A stretch of 64,000 bases of DNA from Phocoena phocoena (Eukaryota > Chordata > Mammalia > Artiodactyla > Phocoenidae), in contig NC_089227.1 of the NCBI RefSeq assembly GCF_963924675.1, positions 46,928,080 to 46,992,079 on the forward strand, written 5' to 3'. Both the position numbers and the translations under genes were made by a program. Below are positions 48,336-60,420 of this stretch, piece after piece; positions within the stretch are counted from its first letter, which is position 1; each line of letters starts with the position of its first letter. Below the pieces are notes generated by a model, which was not told where the DNA came from, searched no databases, and saw only the letters and a program-made list of their open reading frames with translations.

Positions 48336-49974
48336 TAACAACAAATAGATTCTTCCATCTCACTCCATAGACCCAAAGGGTGGAATAGGTCAAGGTCTAA
48401 ATTACTTTATTATCAGCTCATTTGACTACGGAAAACAATTGTGCTTTTATTAGAACCACCTAGGTTGTACATTCACATTTTTTAGTTCTTAAAACGAAGT
48501 CAGTTTCACCAAATGACTTTGGCTAGTCAGCTTTAAATAGTATCAAGTTCTCACCTTTGCAGCTATAAGGATTTTTGTTTTAAAAAATCCTGGAAGAATC
48601 AAAAGCAACATCATGACAGAAGCGCCACTTAGAGCTTTTAGGAAATATATTATTCTATAAGGGCCTGGCAATAAAAAGGGCTAGACTGTGATAGAAGTGT
48701 GTTAGTTTATTTTTGAAGTAGGTGGGGAAACAGCAGGTTATCTTTCTTTAAATAGAAAATACTTGCCCAGAGAGTATGTTTTCAATGAGTTCTTTTTTTT
48801 TTCCCAATGAGTTCTTAAATGAGTTCTTATAATATGTGCAAAGTCCCATAATGAAATACTGTGAATAAAAGAGAAATAAATTTAAAAAACAGTACCTGCC
48901 TTTTTTAAGTAGTTACAAACCAGTAGTAGGCATTAATTTTGAGTGGCCACAGAATTCTTTGTCTATCATCCTTTGAAAGACAGAAAGTGAGTGTTTCAGT
49001 GGATTTGTTAAGGAAATAAAACACAAGAGACTGGTTTGTTTCTCTGCATACTGATATGTTTGCCTTGCTCAGCAAAGAGAGTATATTTTTCTTTAAGACT
49101 CTGGTTTCCTTTCTGGTGCAATTGGAATTACTTCTGTTGAAACCATTTTCAAAACAGTTAAATAACTTTAAAGAAAAGGATTTATGTAGAACCGCTACAG
49201 ACTACTGATATATGAGTTGTGCTACTTAGTTCATACCCGGTTACATTTCCTCTGAGATTGGAGGGGAAAAAATCACCACCCATGTACATTTTCCTGTACC
49301 AGGTACACAAGAGAAATTAAACTACTGGCAGAAGTTAACTGCCTGTCAGCCCAAGGGGCTAATTTCAAACAACAGCATCTTTTAGACATTATTTTATTTA
49401 GCACCCAAATTCTACCGTCTGCAGTTGTTGCCTTCTTTCTCTCTAGTTGGAAAAAAGTTTGCTCATCACTTCTCCTTCCTTAAGATTTTCTCAATGTCTA
49501 AACACAAGTAATTGCACACTTAGTGCAACACACTTAGTGCAGGGCCTCACCCCTTATATGAGCTCCCAAAAGGTTAGCTTCCTCCACCAGTGAGTGGCTG
49601 AGAATGAAGTCAATGTCACCAATTGGAATACGCCACAGTCCTCTGAGTGCTGAGCTGCTCTGATGGCCTCACAAATTTGAGACTTTGGAAAGGAAGTGCA
49701 GGGGACCGTTCGTCACTGTTGGCAATACAACATCAAAATCCCTTTCTGTCTTGGGGGGGGCGGGATTCCCCTTGCACTACTGTTGTATTGGCGCCTTGCT
49801 GGACCCTACTTTATTCTCCTGACGTCCTGGGGAGACATTTTCCTGCTCTCCATTTCCTGGTGACCAGGACACAGGCAGGATCTGGGCAGTGTCCTAACAG
49901 GGGCTTTGCTCCTAACAGGGGCTTTGTCTCTGGAGCCAGGAGGCAAAGCTGAGGGGACAGTTAGGAATAACGAG

Positions 49975-50215
49975 GGGCAACATGCAGCGGTGTCTGACAT
50001 CCTGGCCAGACTACTCCAGAGCTCCACGGTCTGGGTTCCCTTGGTCTTGCCCTTTTCCAAACCTGTTCCTTCTGCCTCCTGTTGATTCTGTGAGTACCAG
50101 ATTTCCTTCCAATAAATCTCACTAGAGGTTGTGTCAGCACCAGATTTCCTTCCAATAAATCCCATTGGACTCAGTGCCTGCTGCTTGCAACCAGAATCCC
50201 GAGTGATATGGGGTG
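49975..50215 (+). mobile_element. Possible LTR 3' part with duplicated poly-A signal segment
   Basis: A 23 bp segment starting 'accagatttccttccaataa' occurs at 50096-50118 and again at 50139-50161, each carrying AATAAA. The stretch ends 'gcaaccagaatcccgagtga', reminiscent of an LTR U5 end. The 5' boundary is not visible. Confidence 0.4.
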
Positions 50216-51039
50216 GCCCTCTGTGAAGAGAAGGGCTTGGGTTTTATGAGGTCAGTGGGTTCTTGCCTTCCCCGGCTCTTTCAGGGCCTGCAAAACCCCA
50301 GGATAAGAGGGTTTGAGTGCCTGGCCTGAGCCCTTGACACCCTGCTCCTGCCTTTTCACAAGGGGGCTGTGGCCTCATGGAGGACCGCTAAGTCAGGTCA
50401 GGGGGAGAAGGACAGCAGGGAGCAGAGTGGGCCATTTCACTACATCCTTCTCGAAAGGGGCAAGAACAAAGCAATTACCATATGACTTCGAATCGAACAG
50501 GCCAAAGACTGTAAGATACACAATTACTTTATGTACCACTAAGAAAACTGATTACTGCTAATTAAACTATAACATACATCAATTCTAATGTGAAAAATTG
50601 TGAATGTTGAAACTGATAAAATAATTAGTGGCTTAGAAATGAATAGAACGCTATCTTCCAAAAGATAAAAGGGATGGCAAGAACACAGAGTCAATTCCAA
50701 ATCAAACTTACTACTGTGCTACTGTTGGTGAACAGACTTGGCGAGATACAAAAGCTCTTTTTTTGTTTTTTGTGTTTTAGATGTATTGCACTTAACTTAC
50801 GAGCAAATGCCCTAGTCACTTTTATATAAGTCTACGTATGACTATTTCAGATAGGGATTCTTTTTATAACATATTTAAAATTTTTTATAGAAAAACACAG
50901 TTAATCTCTCAAATTAAAATTTATTTTTGATTTAAAAAATAATTCACATTAATGAAGATATTCTTTACAGTTCTGTCTTTGGCTTCATCTTTTCTCATAT
51001 CAAATGCCACTCTGGATAATATTTACATCTGTCTTCCAT

Positions 51040-51333
51040 CATCACCCACAAATGGATGTCTCCTGCCAAGATATCCCTTCTAGGCTCCAGATTCTGTATT
51101 GTACATTCCAACATGAATGTCCCCCAGGCACCTCACACTCGACATGTTCAAAGCAGAACTCCCACCTTCCGCTGAGATCTGCTCCTTTGACTACATTCTC
51201 CATCCCACCTAATGGTACCACCTTACACATGGGTTCACAGTTGGATATCACAGTACCACCTTTAATTCATCTTTTCCATCAGAGCTTATGGGGTCTCTAA
51301 GTCCTCTCAATTCCTCCTCCAAAATCTGTCTTA
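51040..51333 (+). mobile_element. L2 LINE fossil, left half split by a SINE
   Basis: 'ctccagattctgtattgtac' and 'ctcgacatgttcaaagcaga' follow the L2 body. It continues after the SINE at 51683. Confidence 0.65.
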
Positions 51334-51669
51334 GGGCTTCCCTGGTGGCGCAGTGGTTGAGAGTCTGCCTGCCAATGCAGGGGACACAGGTTCGAGCCCC
51401 GGTCTGGGAAGATCCCACATGCCGCGAAGCAACTAGACCCGTGAGCCACAACTACTGAGCCTGCGCGTCTGGAACCTGTGCTCCGCAACAAGAGAGGCCG
51501 CAACAGTGAGAGACCCGCGCACCGCGATGAAGAGTGGCCCCCACTCGCCGCAACTGGAGAAAGCCCTCGAACAGAAACGAAGACCCAACACAGCCAAAAA
51601 TAATAAAAATAAATAAATAAATAAAGTGTGACTAGTGTGGCTAGGGAACTAGATTTAAAAAAAAAAAAA
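51334..51669 (+). mobile_element. CHR-1-type SINE with extra 3' sequence, inserted in L2
   Basis: Head 'gggcttccctggtggcgcag', full long body and an (aaat)n tail ending about 51625. About 33 bases of non-SINE sequence starting 'gtgtgactagtgtggctagg' follow, then a second A run. The 13 bp duplication aaaatctgtctta lies at 51321-51333 and 51670-51682, so the extra sequence is inside the insertion. Confidence 0.95.
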
Positions 51670-51682
51670 AAATCTGTCTTAA

Positions 51683-51960
51683 ATCCACCTCTGTCTTTTC
51701 TGCACTGCCCTCACCCAGGCCATTGCCATCTCTCTCCTGGAGTATTACAATAGCCTTTTGACTGTTCTTTCTACTACTACCAGTCTTGCTCTGGATTTCT
51801 AGTAGTTTCATTTTTATTTAAAAAATACATCTGTTTATCCTCTCTCCACCAAAAACAAATTCTGTCGTTTCCTATAAATTTCAGTATAAAACCCCATAAC
51901 TTCTTGTCTCTTCTACCTCAGTTTGCATTTTGGACAATGCACAATCACCCAAAATCCCAG
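51683..51960 (+). mobile_element. L2 LINE fossil, right half
   Basis: 'tcacccaggccattgccatc' and 'ctcctggagtattacaatag' continue the L2 interrupted at 51333. Confidence 0.65.
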
Positions 51961-53524
51961 TAGGTACATGCCTCAAAGTCAACGCGCATTATTTTTTTCT
52001 GCCTGTCTTGGTCTTCCCTCCAATGTCCAGGAGGTGATTATTACTAACTCTTTGTGATGCATCTCTGGAGCTTTAACACTTCCCCGCAAGCAGATTTGTT
52101 GACCCCTTCCATTGTTCCACACATTGACCCCTTCCACTGTTCCCCCTTGTATCTCTATGATAACACAGCCAAGACCACTTGAAGTTAGGTTTCGCATTTA
52201 TCTCCAGAACCAGACAAAAAGTCCCTCAAAGACCCACGCTTGTTTGTACCATCAACGTCAAGTACGAACTCTAGCAAGAGCAAGATGGGTGATTGCTCTG
52301 GAAAGGTAGTGTGAACCACACCATGTAGGACCTTGAATGACAGAACAAGTTTGGACTTCTTTCTGGAGATCAGTATCCCCCCTTTTTAATAAACATACAT
52401 CTCATTTAATCCATAAATATTATTTAAATTTTAAAAAGGAATTCAAGGCACTGGAGATGCTAAATATGACTTTTGAAACCTCACTTATCTCCTGCCCAGC
52501 CAGCTCTTTATGTATATTCTAGTATATCTAAGGGGCGGTCTGACCTTTGATGAAAATTATTGCTGCCATCCAGCCCTGCAGAGAAACTGGAGGCTTTTAA
52601 AAATTCAAGAGACAAGGTCTGATTTTGTTTAAGAATATGGAGGCTGGAGGGGAGTGGGAGAGCCTGGAATGAGGGGGACAGTTAGAAGGTAAGCTATAGC
52701 CATAATCCAAGAAACAGATGATAAGAATTTGGCTTAGCATGGTTCAGTTGCCAGTAGGCGTGATGAATCGTACTGTGAATGTAGACATGTGTTTGTACAG
52801 CAGACAGTGAGGGCTCCCGTACAGAACTCACTCAAGTCACCTTATCCTTGGACCAGCTTCATGTACAGTTTGCCAATTTCACCAGGAGTCCAAAGAGAGG
52901 CACCCTCCCGATACGTATCACGGCGGCCAAAATAAAGTATAGCATGCACCACTGAACGCTTACACAAACCAAGGTGAGCGCCTCTGTACTTTAAAAATAT
53001 GCGGCAAAGACATATTCTGTGGGATTTTCAGTAAGCACTTTGTTAAATATACTACATGCTAATATTTAAAAAAACCTTCACTTTCTGGTCTAGAAAAATC
53101 TGGCCAGAGTAAAGAAAACATACATTTCTCATCGTACAGAGCACTCCTGTTAACACTCTAGGCCACATCAGTTCTCTCCTAAGGCTCTAACATGACAGTA
53201 CTTGGAAAGTTTACTTCCTGATGGAATGTCACACAAGGCATTGCAAATGGGAGGAAATGAAAGAAAATATTCAAAACAAGAGAGGAAGCCAGAGAATGGT
53301 ACTTTTTAGCAGCTGTTTCTGAAACTTGTAACTGTGCTGATATATAATGTGTGTGCAGTAAATATGTGCTGAATTGAGCTGATGTGGATTAATGAGCTTG
53401 TGTGGAAGGACAGAGACCAGGAAGGGAATGCCCTTCTAGAGATGTCCAGGCAGGAGCCCATGGGTAACTTCAGCATTTGATGTTTGGGGATGGGAAGATG
53501 TGATTGATCTCCATTTCCATACAT

Positions 53525-53680
53525 TTTCCTCCTTAAAAACCATCTATGGCTCCCTATTTCCTAGAGCATCTCAACATTTAAGGCCAATCACTAGCTGACT
53601 TCAATTAATTCTCCAGCACTGCCCAGAGCAGAATAGTCCTTAGCTCACCTGTATATGAAACAGGCCAAGTGTGTTGCCAG
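53525..53680 (+). mobile_element. L2 LINE fragment
   Basis: 'aaaaccatctatggctccct' and 'agagcatctcaacatttaag' resemble the L2 region about 0.5 kb before its 3' end. Confidence 0.5.
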
Positions 53681-54052
53681 AAACCACCCCCCGCATCTTT
53701 CCTCTCTTTATTCTTTTATATTTTTGAGGTCCCCATGTCCTAAGCTTTCTCAGGAAGTCATGGAGCTTTCAGCCGTGATCAGTTGAGTGAACTAATTCAT
53801 ACTAATGGATTAGAGAATGGTAACCCCAATAAATTAATCTCTAATGGTGCAGGAGCTGGGAGGGAGGTTTTCAAACAGCCAAGCCACTCCTCAAATCAGT
53901 CCTCTGTTCTGCATCCTTGGAAGCAGAACCATCACTGCACAACTCCAGAAAGAGCACTCCCATTGTACTCTATGTTAATAGGGACTCCTTGACTTGTACA
54001 GGGCACAGGTTCTATATCTATTCTATATCTAGCTTTATTTGTATAGAGGCAT

Positions 54053-54089
<37 letters not shown>
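54053..54089. repeat. (CA)n microsatellite
   Basis: About 18 uninterrupted AC units; likely polymorphic. Confidence 0.97.
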
Positions 54090-54090
<1 letters not shown>

Positions 54091-54627
54091 TCTGGGCAAT
54101 AATTCAAAACACTAGAAAATGCAATTTTTGTCTGCTTGGAGAGGGAGAAGGGACTCCTAACTTTCTTTTCCAGACTTAAATCCCTTTTGCTGTCTACTTT
54201 TGATTTTGGACAATCCCATACCCTTCTCTTTGTTTCCTCTATCACTTCTTCAAAGATGCAATTTTGCACTTCCTCTCAGTGGGAGCATGGCTTGTGAAAA
54301 AGAACACTGGGGTCACAGGGACAGGGATGTCGTCATACCTAACTTTCAGCAGCAACTATAGATATGTCCCAGAGAAAAGTAAATCTCAAGGACTCCAGGT
54401 ACTAAAATGGTTGCTATGTTATTCTAGCTAGTAAAAACAGAGTAAAATAAGTAGAAACCATTTAGAAACATTATTTTGCTTGTAAGGAAACTGTTCATAA
54501 GGAAAACATGGTACCTTTCATCTTTAAGCCTGTCAACTCTGACATTTAATGTCAGAGCAGTCATCACATCCACCACCGCACATAGATGTCATCCCACTAT
54601 TACATGTTCTCTAAGTGACTCAGTTAT

Positions 54628-54630
<3 letters not shown>

Positions 54631-54668
<38 letters not shown>
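54631..54668. repeat. (CA)n microsatellite
   Basis: About 19 AC/CA units directly abutting the end of an antisense L1 3' UTR, so it probably grew from the L1 tail region. Confidence 0.97.
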
Positions 54669-54669
<1 letters not shown>

Positions 54670-54880
54670 TCTTTTTCATACTTTTCCATTATAGTTTATC
54701 CCAGGACATTGAATATGGTTCCCTGTGCTACACAATAGGACCTTGTTGTCCATCCATTCTATACGTAATAGGTCGCATCTACTAACCCCAATCTCCCAGT
54801 CTATCCCTCCCGCTCCTGCCCTCCCAACCACAAGTCTCTTCTCTATGTGAGTCTGTTTCTGCATTCTTTCTGTTAACAAG
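54669..54880 (-). mobile_element. L1 3' UTR fragment, minus orientation
   Basis: 'ggttccctgtgctacacaat', 'aggaccttgttgtccatcca' and 'tctccctatgtgagtctgtt'-like sequence are the reverse complement of the 3' region seen at 4620-4790. Confidence 0.82.
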
Positions 54881-55039
54881 AGAATCAAATCTTGTTAATC
54901 CTACCTCTTTGTATCCCCTTCACTTGCACAACTGCCTCTGTCCTCTCCATTTTTCTCCCTCCTTCTCTTTGGTAAAGGCACCATGGTTGTTTATGTGGCT
55001 TACTGTCAGGTCTCCTAGCTAGCATTCTTACCTCCAGCT

Positions 55040-55385
55040 GCTCTCTATGCCTACCCTTGACAGTGTATGACAATCTACACTGTCAGATTAATGCTCTAAA
55101 AACAGAACTCTGCTCGCATAAATTTCCCAGTGAAATCCCTTGATAGTTTCCATGACATGCAGAATAAAAGCTGGATTCCTTGGCCTAGTCTCCAAGTCTT
55201 CCAGGGTCTGACTCCAACATGTGTTTCCTGCTCAACTGCCTCTACCATGTTAATCCCCTCTCACCCCTGTCAGTACACACACTCCAGTCAGCTGACACTG
55301 ACACTGTGATTGCTGTACAAACTACCACCTTCTATCTGTCCTTTGGTTCATGTCGTTCCCTCAGGCAGACTCTTTCCCTCCCTTC
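55040..55385 (+). mobile_element. L2 LINE fragment, plus orientation
   Basis: 'ttcccagtgaaatcccttga', 'gcagaataaaagctggattc' and 'tccagggtctgactccaaca' follow the L2 3' region. Confidence 0.6.
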
Positions 55386-55392
55386 CCTTTAC

Positions 55393-55790
55393 AAAATACG
55401 AGCACCTAATACGTGTCAAGCACTATTCCAGGTGCTGGAATTAGAGCAGTGAACAAAGCAGACAAAACCTCCTGTCTTCATGGCACTTGCATTCTAGTGG
55501 TGGAGACAGAAAATTGACAAGATAAACCAGTAAAGTCTACAGTACGTTAGAGAGTTGCAAGTGCTAAAGAGAAAAGCAACACAGGGAGGTGGTGGGTATC
55601 ACAATTTTACATAGGTAGCTGGGAGGTCCTTACTGAGAGGTGGCATTTGAAGAAAAGACTCAAGGAACTCAGAGATCGAGCTACATGGATAGCTGGAGAA
55701 AGCATTCTAGGTAGAGGAAGCAAAAGCACAAGGGCAGGATTTTGCCGGGAATATTCAAGGCCTTGAATACCTTTGTATCTTCCCCGCATG
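55393..55790 (-). mobile_element. L2 LINE 3' end, minus orientation
   Basis: 'ctattccaggtgctggaatt', 'ttcatggcacttgcattcta' and 'gagaaagcattctaggtaga' are the reverse complement of the L2 terminus. It sits head to head with the plus-orientation L2 at 55040. Confidence 0.72.
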
Positions 55791-55968
55791 TAAAATCCAT
55801 CTATACTTCAAGATCTTATTCTAACAACCCCCAGCTCCCCAAATCTCTCCTGTTCACCCTTGTTGGAAGGGATTTCTTCCTCATTTAACCCTTCATAGCA
55901 CTTGAGTCTGTCTTAACAACTTTCTATATCCAATCAAAGAACTATCATGTTTAAAAGTATGACATTTA

Positions 55969-56189
55969 GGGCTTCCCTGGTGGCGCAGCGGTTGAGAGTC
56001 CGCCTGCCGATGCAGGGGACATGGGTTCGTGCCCCGGTCCAGGAAGATCCCACATGCCGCAGAGCGGCTGGGCCTGTGAGCCGTGGCCGCTGAGCCTGCG
56101 CGTCCGGAGCCTGTGCTCCGCAACGGGAGAGGCCACAACAGTGAGTGGCCCGCGTACCACACACACACACACACAAAAATCTCTTAAAA
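55969..56189 (+). mobile_element. CHR-2 type SINE with (CA)n tail and 16 bp duplication
   Basis: Head 'gggcttccctggtggcgcag', full body, then (AC)n at 56157-56174, 'aaaaatctctt' and a short A run. The duplication aaaagtatgacattta lies at 55953-55968 and 56190-56205 and is perfect. Confidence 0.97.
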
Positions 56190-57433
56190 AAAAGTATGAC
56201 ATTTATCATGCTCTACTTTATGTATGTGTTTTTATTTTAGGCAAAGCACATCCCTGTACATGTCTGAGCTTTCTTCTCCATCCAAAATTCTGAATTTCTT
56301 GGGATTAGGATGCATTAATTATTCATATTTATTTGCCCCAATATGGGTGTTAAGTAAATATTCTTGGCTGTTTTAAATGTTAATAATGTCATTTCCCCAG
56401 TGTTCTAAAAAGCACATTTTCTCAGTGGTTTCTCCAATGTTTTAACTGGATCACAAATCTCTTCACTCAATTTCAAATTTTAAGGTTCCTGTCCTTGATC
56501 ACTAGGTCTCATCATCATTGCCAGCAACTCTTCTCTAAACTTACCCACTGTGAGGCTCATGGTCCTTTACTTTGTTTGGTGTCCTGATCACTGGTCACTA
56601 GGTATTTGCTCACTACCTAATGTATGCTCAGATCTGTTCTAGGCATCACGGAAAAACAACAGTTAACAATTCACTGAATCATATATGCCAAGCTTTGTGG
56701 TAAAGGTTTTATTCCATTAGCTTATTTAATACTCCTAACAACTCACGTATAAAGTTCTCTCTATACATGAGGCTTAGAAAAGAAGATGATCAACAAGGTT
56801 AGAGCTAGAGGAAGAATAGAGTCAAGATTCAAACTCATGTTTTCCAACTCCCAAACTTCCTTAACTTGCTGCTAACTCAAAGCAATCAGTATAAAGGAAG
56901 AAAAGGGAACTGTAATGCATATTGTGGCTTTGACCACCCAGAATCCACCAAGTCACATCTTTGACTAACAGTCTCTCTATTCTTCTTTGGTGGACCCATC
57001 CCTCCCCACTCTCAGCTAAGCAAATCCTTCTTAAGATTTAGAGGAACACTTTGTATCTGAGGCAGTGACCAATGAGACTAAATCTCAGTATTTCTCTTTG
57101 GACTATCAGTAGAGTGACCGTAACATCTACTGTCCAAATTGGGATACTTCTCAGAGGGAATGGAGGTACAGTTACTACTTAAGCAGGACTGGAAGGTGTA
57201 AACGAGGACGGTCTGGACAATCCAGGATGTGTGGTCACCCCTACCACAAGGAAGTGGACTCCTCTGTTATACTGCACTGTGTGGCTGTTCTAGCCAAAAC
57301 AGGACACGTGGTTACTCTAACCATCAGGGAAGATTCCTCTCCTCCATTGGATTGGGTGTCATCCTAACAATGGAACCAAAGCTGTCCTGGCTCCCCATAT
57401 GGAACTTGAAAAGAATCAATAAATAAAGCATGG

Positions 57434-57555
57434 GGACTTCCCTGGCGGTCCCATGGTTAAGACTCTGTGCTTCCACTGCAGGGGACACGAGTTCAATTCC
57501 TGGTAGGGGAACTAAGATCCCGCAAGCTGTGTAGCGCAGCCAAATAAATAAATAA
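57434..57555 (+). mobile_element. CHR-family SINE, short divergent copy
   Basis: 'gacttccctggcggtcccat', 'ggggacacgagttcaattcc' and 'gtgtagcgcagccaaataaa' define a ~120 bp member with a different body. Flanks ataaagcatgg and ataagcgtgg may be an imperfect duplication. Confidence 0.85.
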
Positions 57556-57822
57556 GCGTGGCCAAGGGATGGATAGTGGTAACAGTTTGAAACCTAAATT
57601 GAGTAGTAGCTGAAGCCAGCATGTCCCTAGAATCTAGGGCCTAGATTTATACTCAGTAAGAGCCAACAAACATTTTTTCAGCTTAAGTAATTTGGGGTCG
57701 CTTTCTCTATCACTGGCAACCAAAAAAGTATGAATGGTCAGAAACTAGTAACTACTGACTACCTACTTTGTAGGTACTCTCTATTTCTCTTCATGAACTC
57801 TTTTAGCACACACACTAGCCTG

Positions 57823-57958
57823 CACGGTAGCATAGGGTTAAATGCATGAGTCCTGCTGCCATGCTGCTCAAGTTCAAATCCTGTTCCTACCATTTAGTAG
57901 TAACCTTGGACTACTTACTTAACCCCCTGTGCCTCAGTTTTCTCATCTACTGATTACA
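57823..57958 (+). mobile_element. MIR SINE fossil
   Basis: 'tgctcaagttcaaatcctgt' and 'gtgcctcagttttctcatct' are classic MIR. Confidence 0.78.
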
Positions 57959-58539
57959 AATTGTCCTCCTTGGTTAATGATGATTCTGAGTCTCAGAAAA
58001 CTGAGACTCAAAGAGGTTAAATAAGCTTCTGAAAGTCAGACAGCTACTAAATTATAAAGGCAGATTTTTTAACCCAAGTTTTTTGAGGTACCAAATTCCA
58101 TTCTGTTTCAACTGCGTCTACACTGTCCCAGTTGCTTAGACTAAGCTGTGAAGGATGGAGATGTCTCAATGGGTTTGGAGGTAAGAATAAGCATAGCCAG
58201 TGGAGAGGAAACGTCGTGGAAGAGGCAAAGCAGTTTTGGAGCACAGTTGAAAAAAAAAGTTGCCACCCATATTCATTCACACAGACCCCAGCTTCTCTTG
58301 CCTATCTCAGTTTCAGTATTGTTTTAGCACAGTGAGTGGGTTGCTTCACAATCCATGTGTAGATTCAGAAGTGTTCCCACCTACTGCAGGGAGGTCTACT
58401 TGAACAATCTTGTTTCCTCCAGTACGAGACTATGCCTACAGGATGTGCCCTGCTCCATCTCTTACTAAATGGGTTACTCTGCCCTTTGCCAACCCTGCTT
58501 CAACTGAGCTAGCTTTCTAGCTTTTCCTGATCTTGCCAA

Positions 58540-58965
58540 GAACTCTCATATCTCATAGCTTTTATACTTGCTGTCCCCTCTACCTGCAATACTCTTTATC
58601 CAAATATTCACATGTCTTTCTCATGATTTTCTTAGAGTCCCTGTTCAAATGTCACATCAACTGTGAGGGCTTTCCTATGCAACCTACATAATAGAGCAAC
58701 ATGCCTCAGCCCATTCTGTACTGGCACACGGCACTTGTTTTCTCCTTATCCTAAGTTTTAAAAAACTTCATAGCACTGATAACTATCTGATTTAATACAT
58801 TTATTTATGTATGTATTTATTGTCTGTCTCCTACTACTTAGCATGGAAATTCTACAATGTCAGTGACTGTGTCTCTTCTTTGCTCTATACAAAGCACTTA
58901 GAAAATAGCTGGGTAGGTGGTAAGTGGCAATAAATATGTGTTGGACCATAAGATGACTGAATGCA
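58540..58965 (+). mobile_element. L2 LINE 3' end, plus orientation
   Basis: 'tccctgttcaaatgtcacat', 'cttcatagcactgataacta', 'ttattgtctgtctcctacta' and 'gtggcaataaatatgtgttg' give one of the clearest L2 3' ends in the window. Confidence 0.85.
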
Positions 58966-59999
58966 CAAAAGGACAGCAAGGCAGCACTGCATGTTGAAAC
59001 CAACAACATGTAATTCCTTAAGCCCGCAGAGTGATGGCAGTCCCTGTAATGGAAATCAGGGACTCCCCTCCCCCGACCTTGTCATGGATGCTTACAACCC
59101 CACAGATCTGGTTCCCTGAAATGAGAATTTTCTATCTCTTTAGCACTTTCATTCTCTAGAAGATGAAAAAGGGATCTTCTGAGTGCTCTTTGCTGACTTC
59201 CATTTCAGCATTTTCTCGTTCTGGTGTCCCACCCCCACCCCCGAGAGAACTGATATATTTTCCATCTGGAAATACATCAAAATTCATCACAGTCCAATTC
59301 TCAGGGAAGATCATTAGCACATTTGTTTGCTTTTATCCTGGCATTAACAACTCTATTTGGGCCTAAATTATTTCCCCTGGTTTCAACGTCAAGTTTTCCC
59401 ATTGGCTCAAATACGAAGTCCCTTGTCTGTCAATGTAATAATTTTCTATTAATTATGAAAGAAGAAAGCTAGCAGTTTGAGAGTCTTAAGGGAGGCATTT
59501 GCCTAATCCAAGAAACTGATTTTTCCAGTTACTTGGACTAAGTACAACTCTCAGTTGTGGTCAGATTCACAGATTTCAAAGTGCCCCTTGTTTTTACTTT
59601 CTGGTCAGTCTAGACAGACATGGTTCATTCCTTCATTTTTCAAGCTGTTGAAACATCAAGTTGGTCAAAAGAATCTGAATCTCTCGAGAATGAACTGAGC
59701 AGCACTTCACCAGAGACTTCATAGCTTTCTATTGAATATCCCTTCAAACAGAAGAACCAACTCCGTGGTACTAGGAGAGATTTCACTTCAAAGGCTCAAT
59801 GTGAGTGTGAGATTGAAAGTGTGACAACAAAAATAATGACCATTATTGTCCTATCCAGAATGGAAAAATAGTCTAGTGTTTAGGACACGCAGTCCTGAAT
59901 TTTTCTGCCTGTTCTCAGCTATTTCAGTTTCATCTGGGTGTCCTCACCCAACCTAAACTGCCCCCTTTAATAATAATGCTTCTATTCATTACAGTTGGA

Positions 60000-60420
60000 C
60001 ACATGCTCTTGAGAAGCTACCATGTGCAAGGCATAAGCTCCATCTTATGGGGCCACAGAAATGAATCAAGAGAGATGCTTGAACTCAAGGGTCTGGCATT
60101 TGGGCAGGGAAATGGCCACTGTATGTAAATATCTATATCAGAAGAAAGAATGCTTGGAGATCTGCTCTGGGAATTCCACAGGGGTAAAGTTATTCTCAAG
60201 GGAGAGTATGGGCAGGGAGAGACGAAAGGGAAGCAGATTTTTCAAGGAGTTTAATTTGAGCTGGGTCTTGAGGAGTGGTGAGGTCTTCACAAGGATATAG
60301 AGATGGGAATGCAGAGTATCATTCCAGAAGAAGAAAGAGCATGTATGAGTACAGAACAATGGAAAGATGGGCACAATGGCAGGAAGTTCAGTAGAGGAAG
60401 TAATGGAAAAACCTTAAATA
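60000..60420 (-). mobile_element. L2-like fragment, minus orientation
   Basis: 'gctaccatgtgcaaggcata' and 'gtatcattccagaagaagaa' resemble the reverse complement of the L2 3' region, diverged. Confidence 0.5.

Noticed and set aside
54018..54269. Frame with repeated Cys-Val residues
   Set aside because: Translation of a (CA)n microsatellite.
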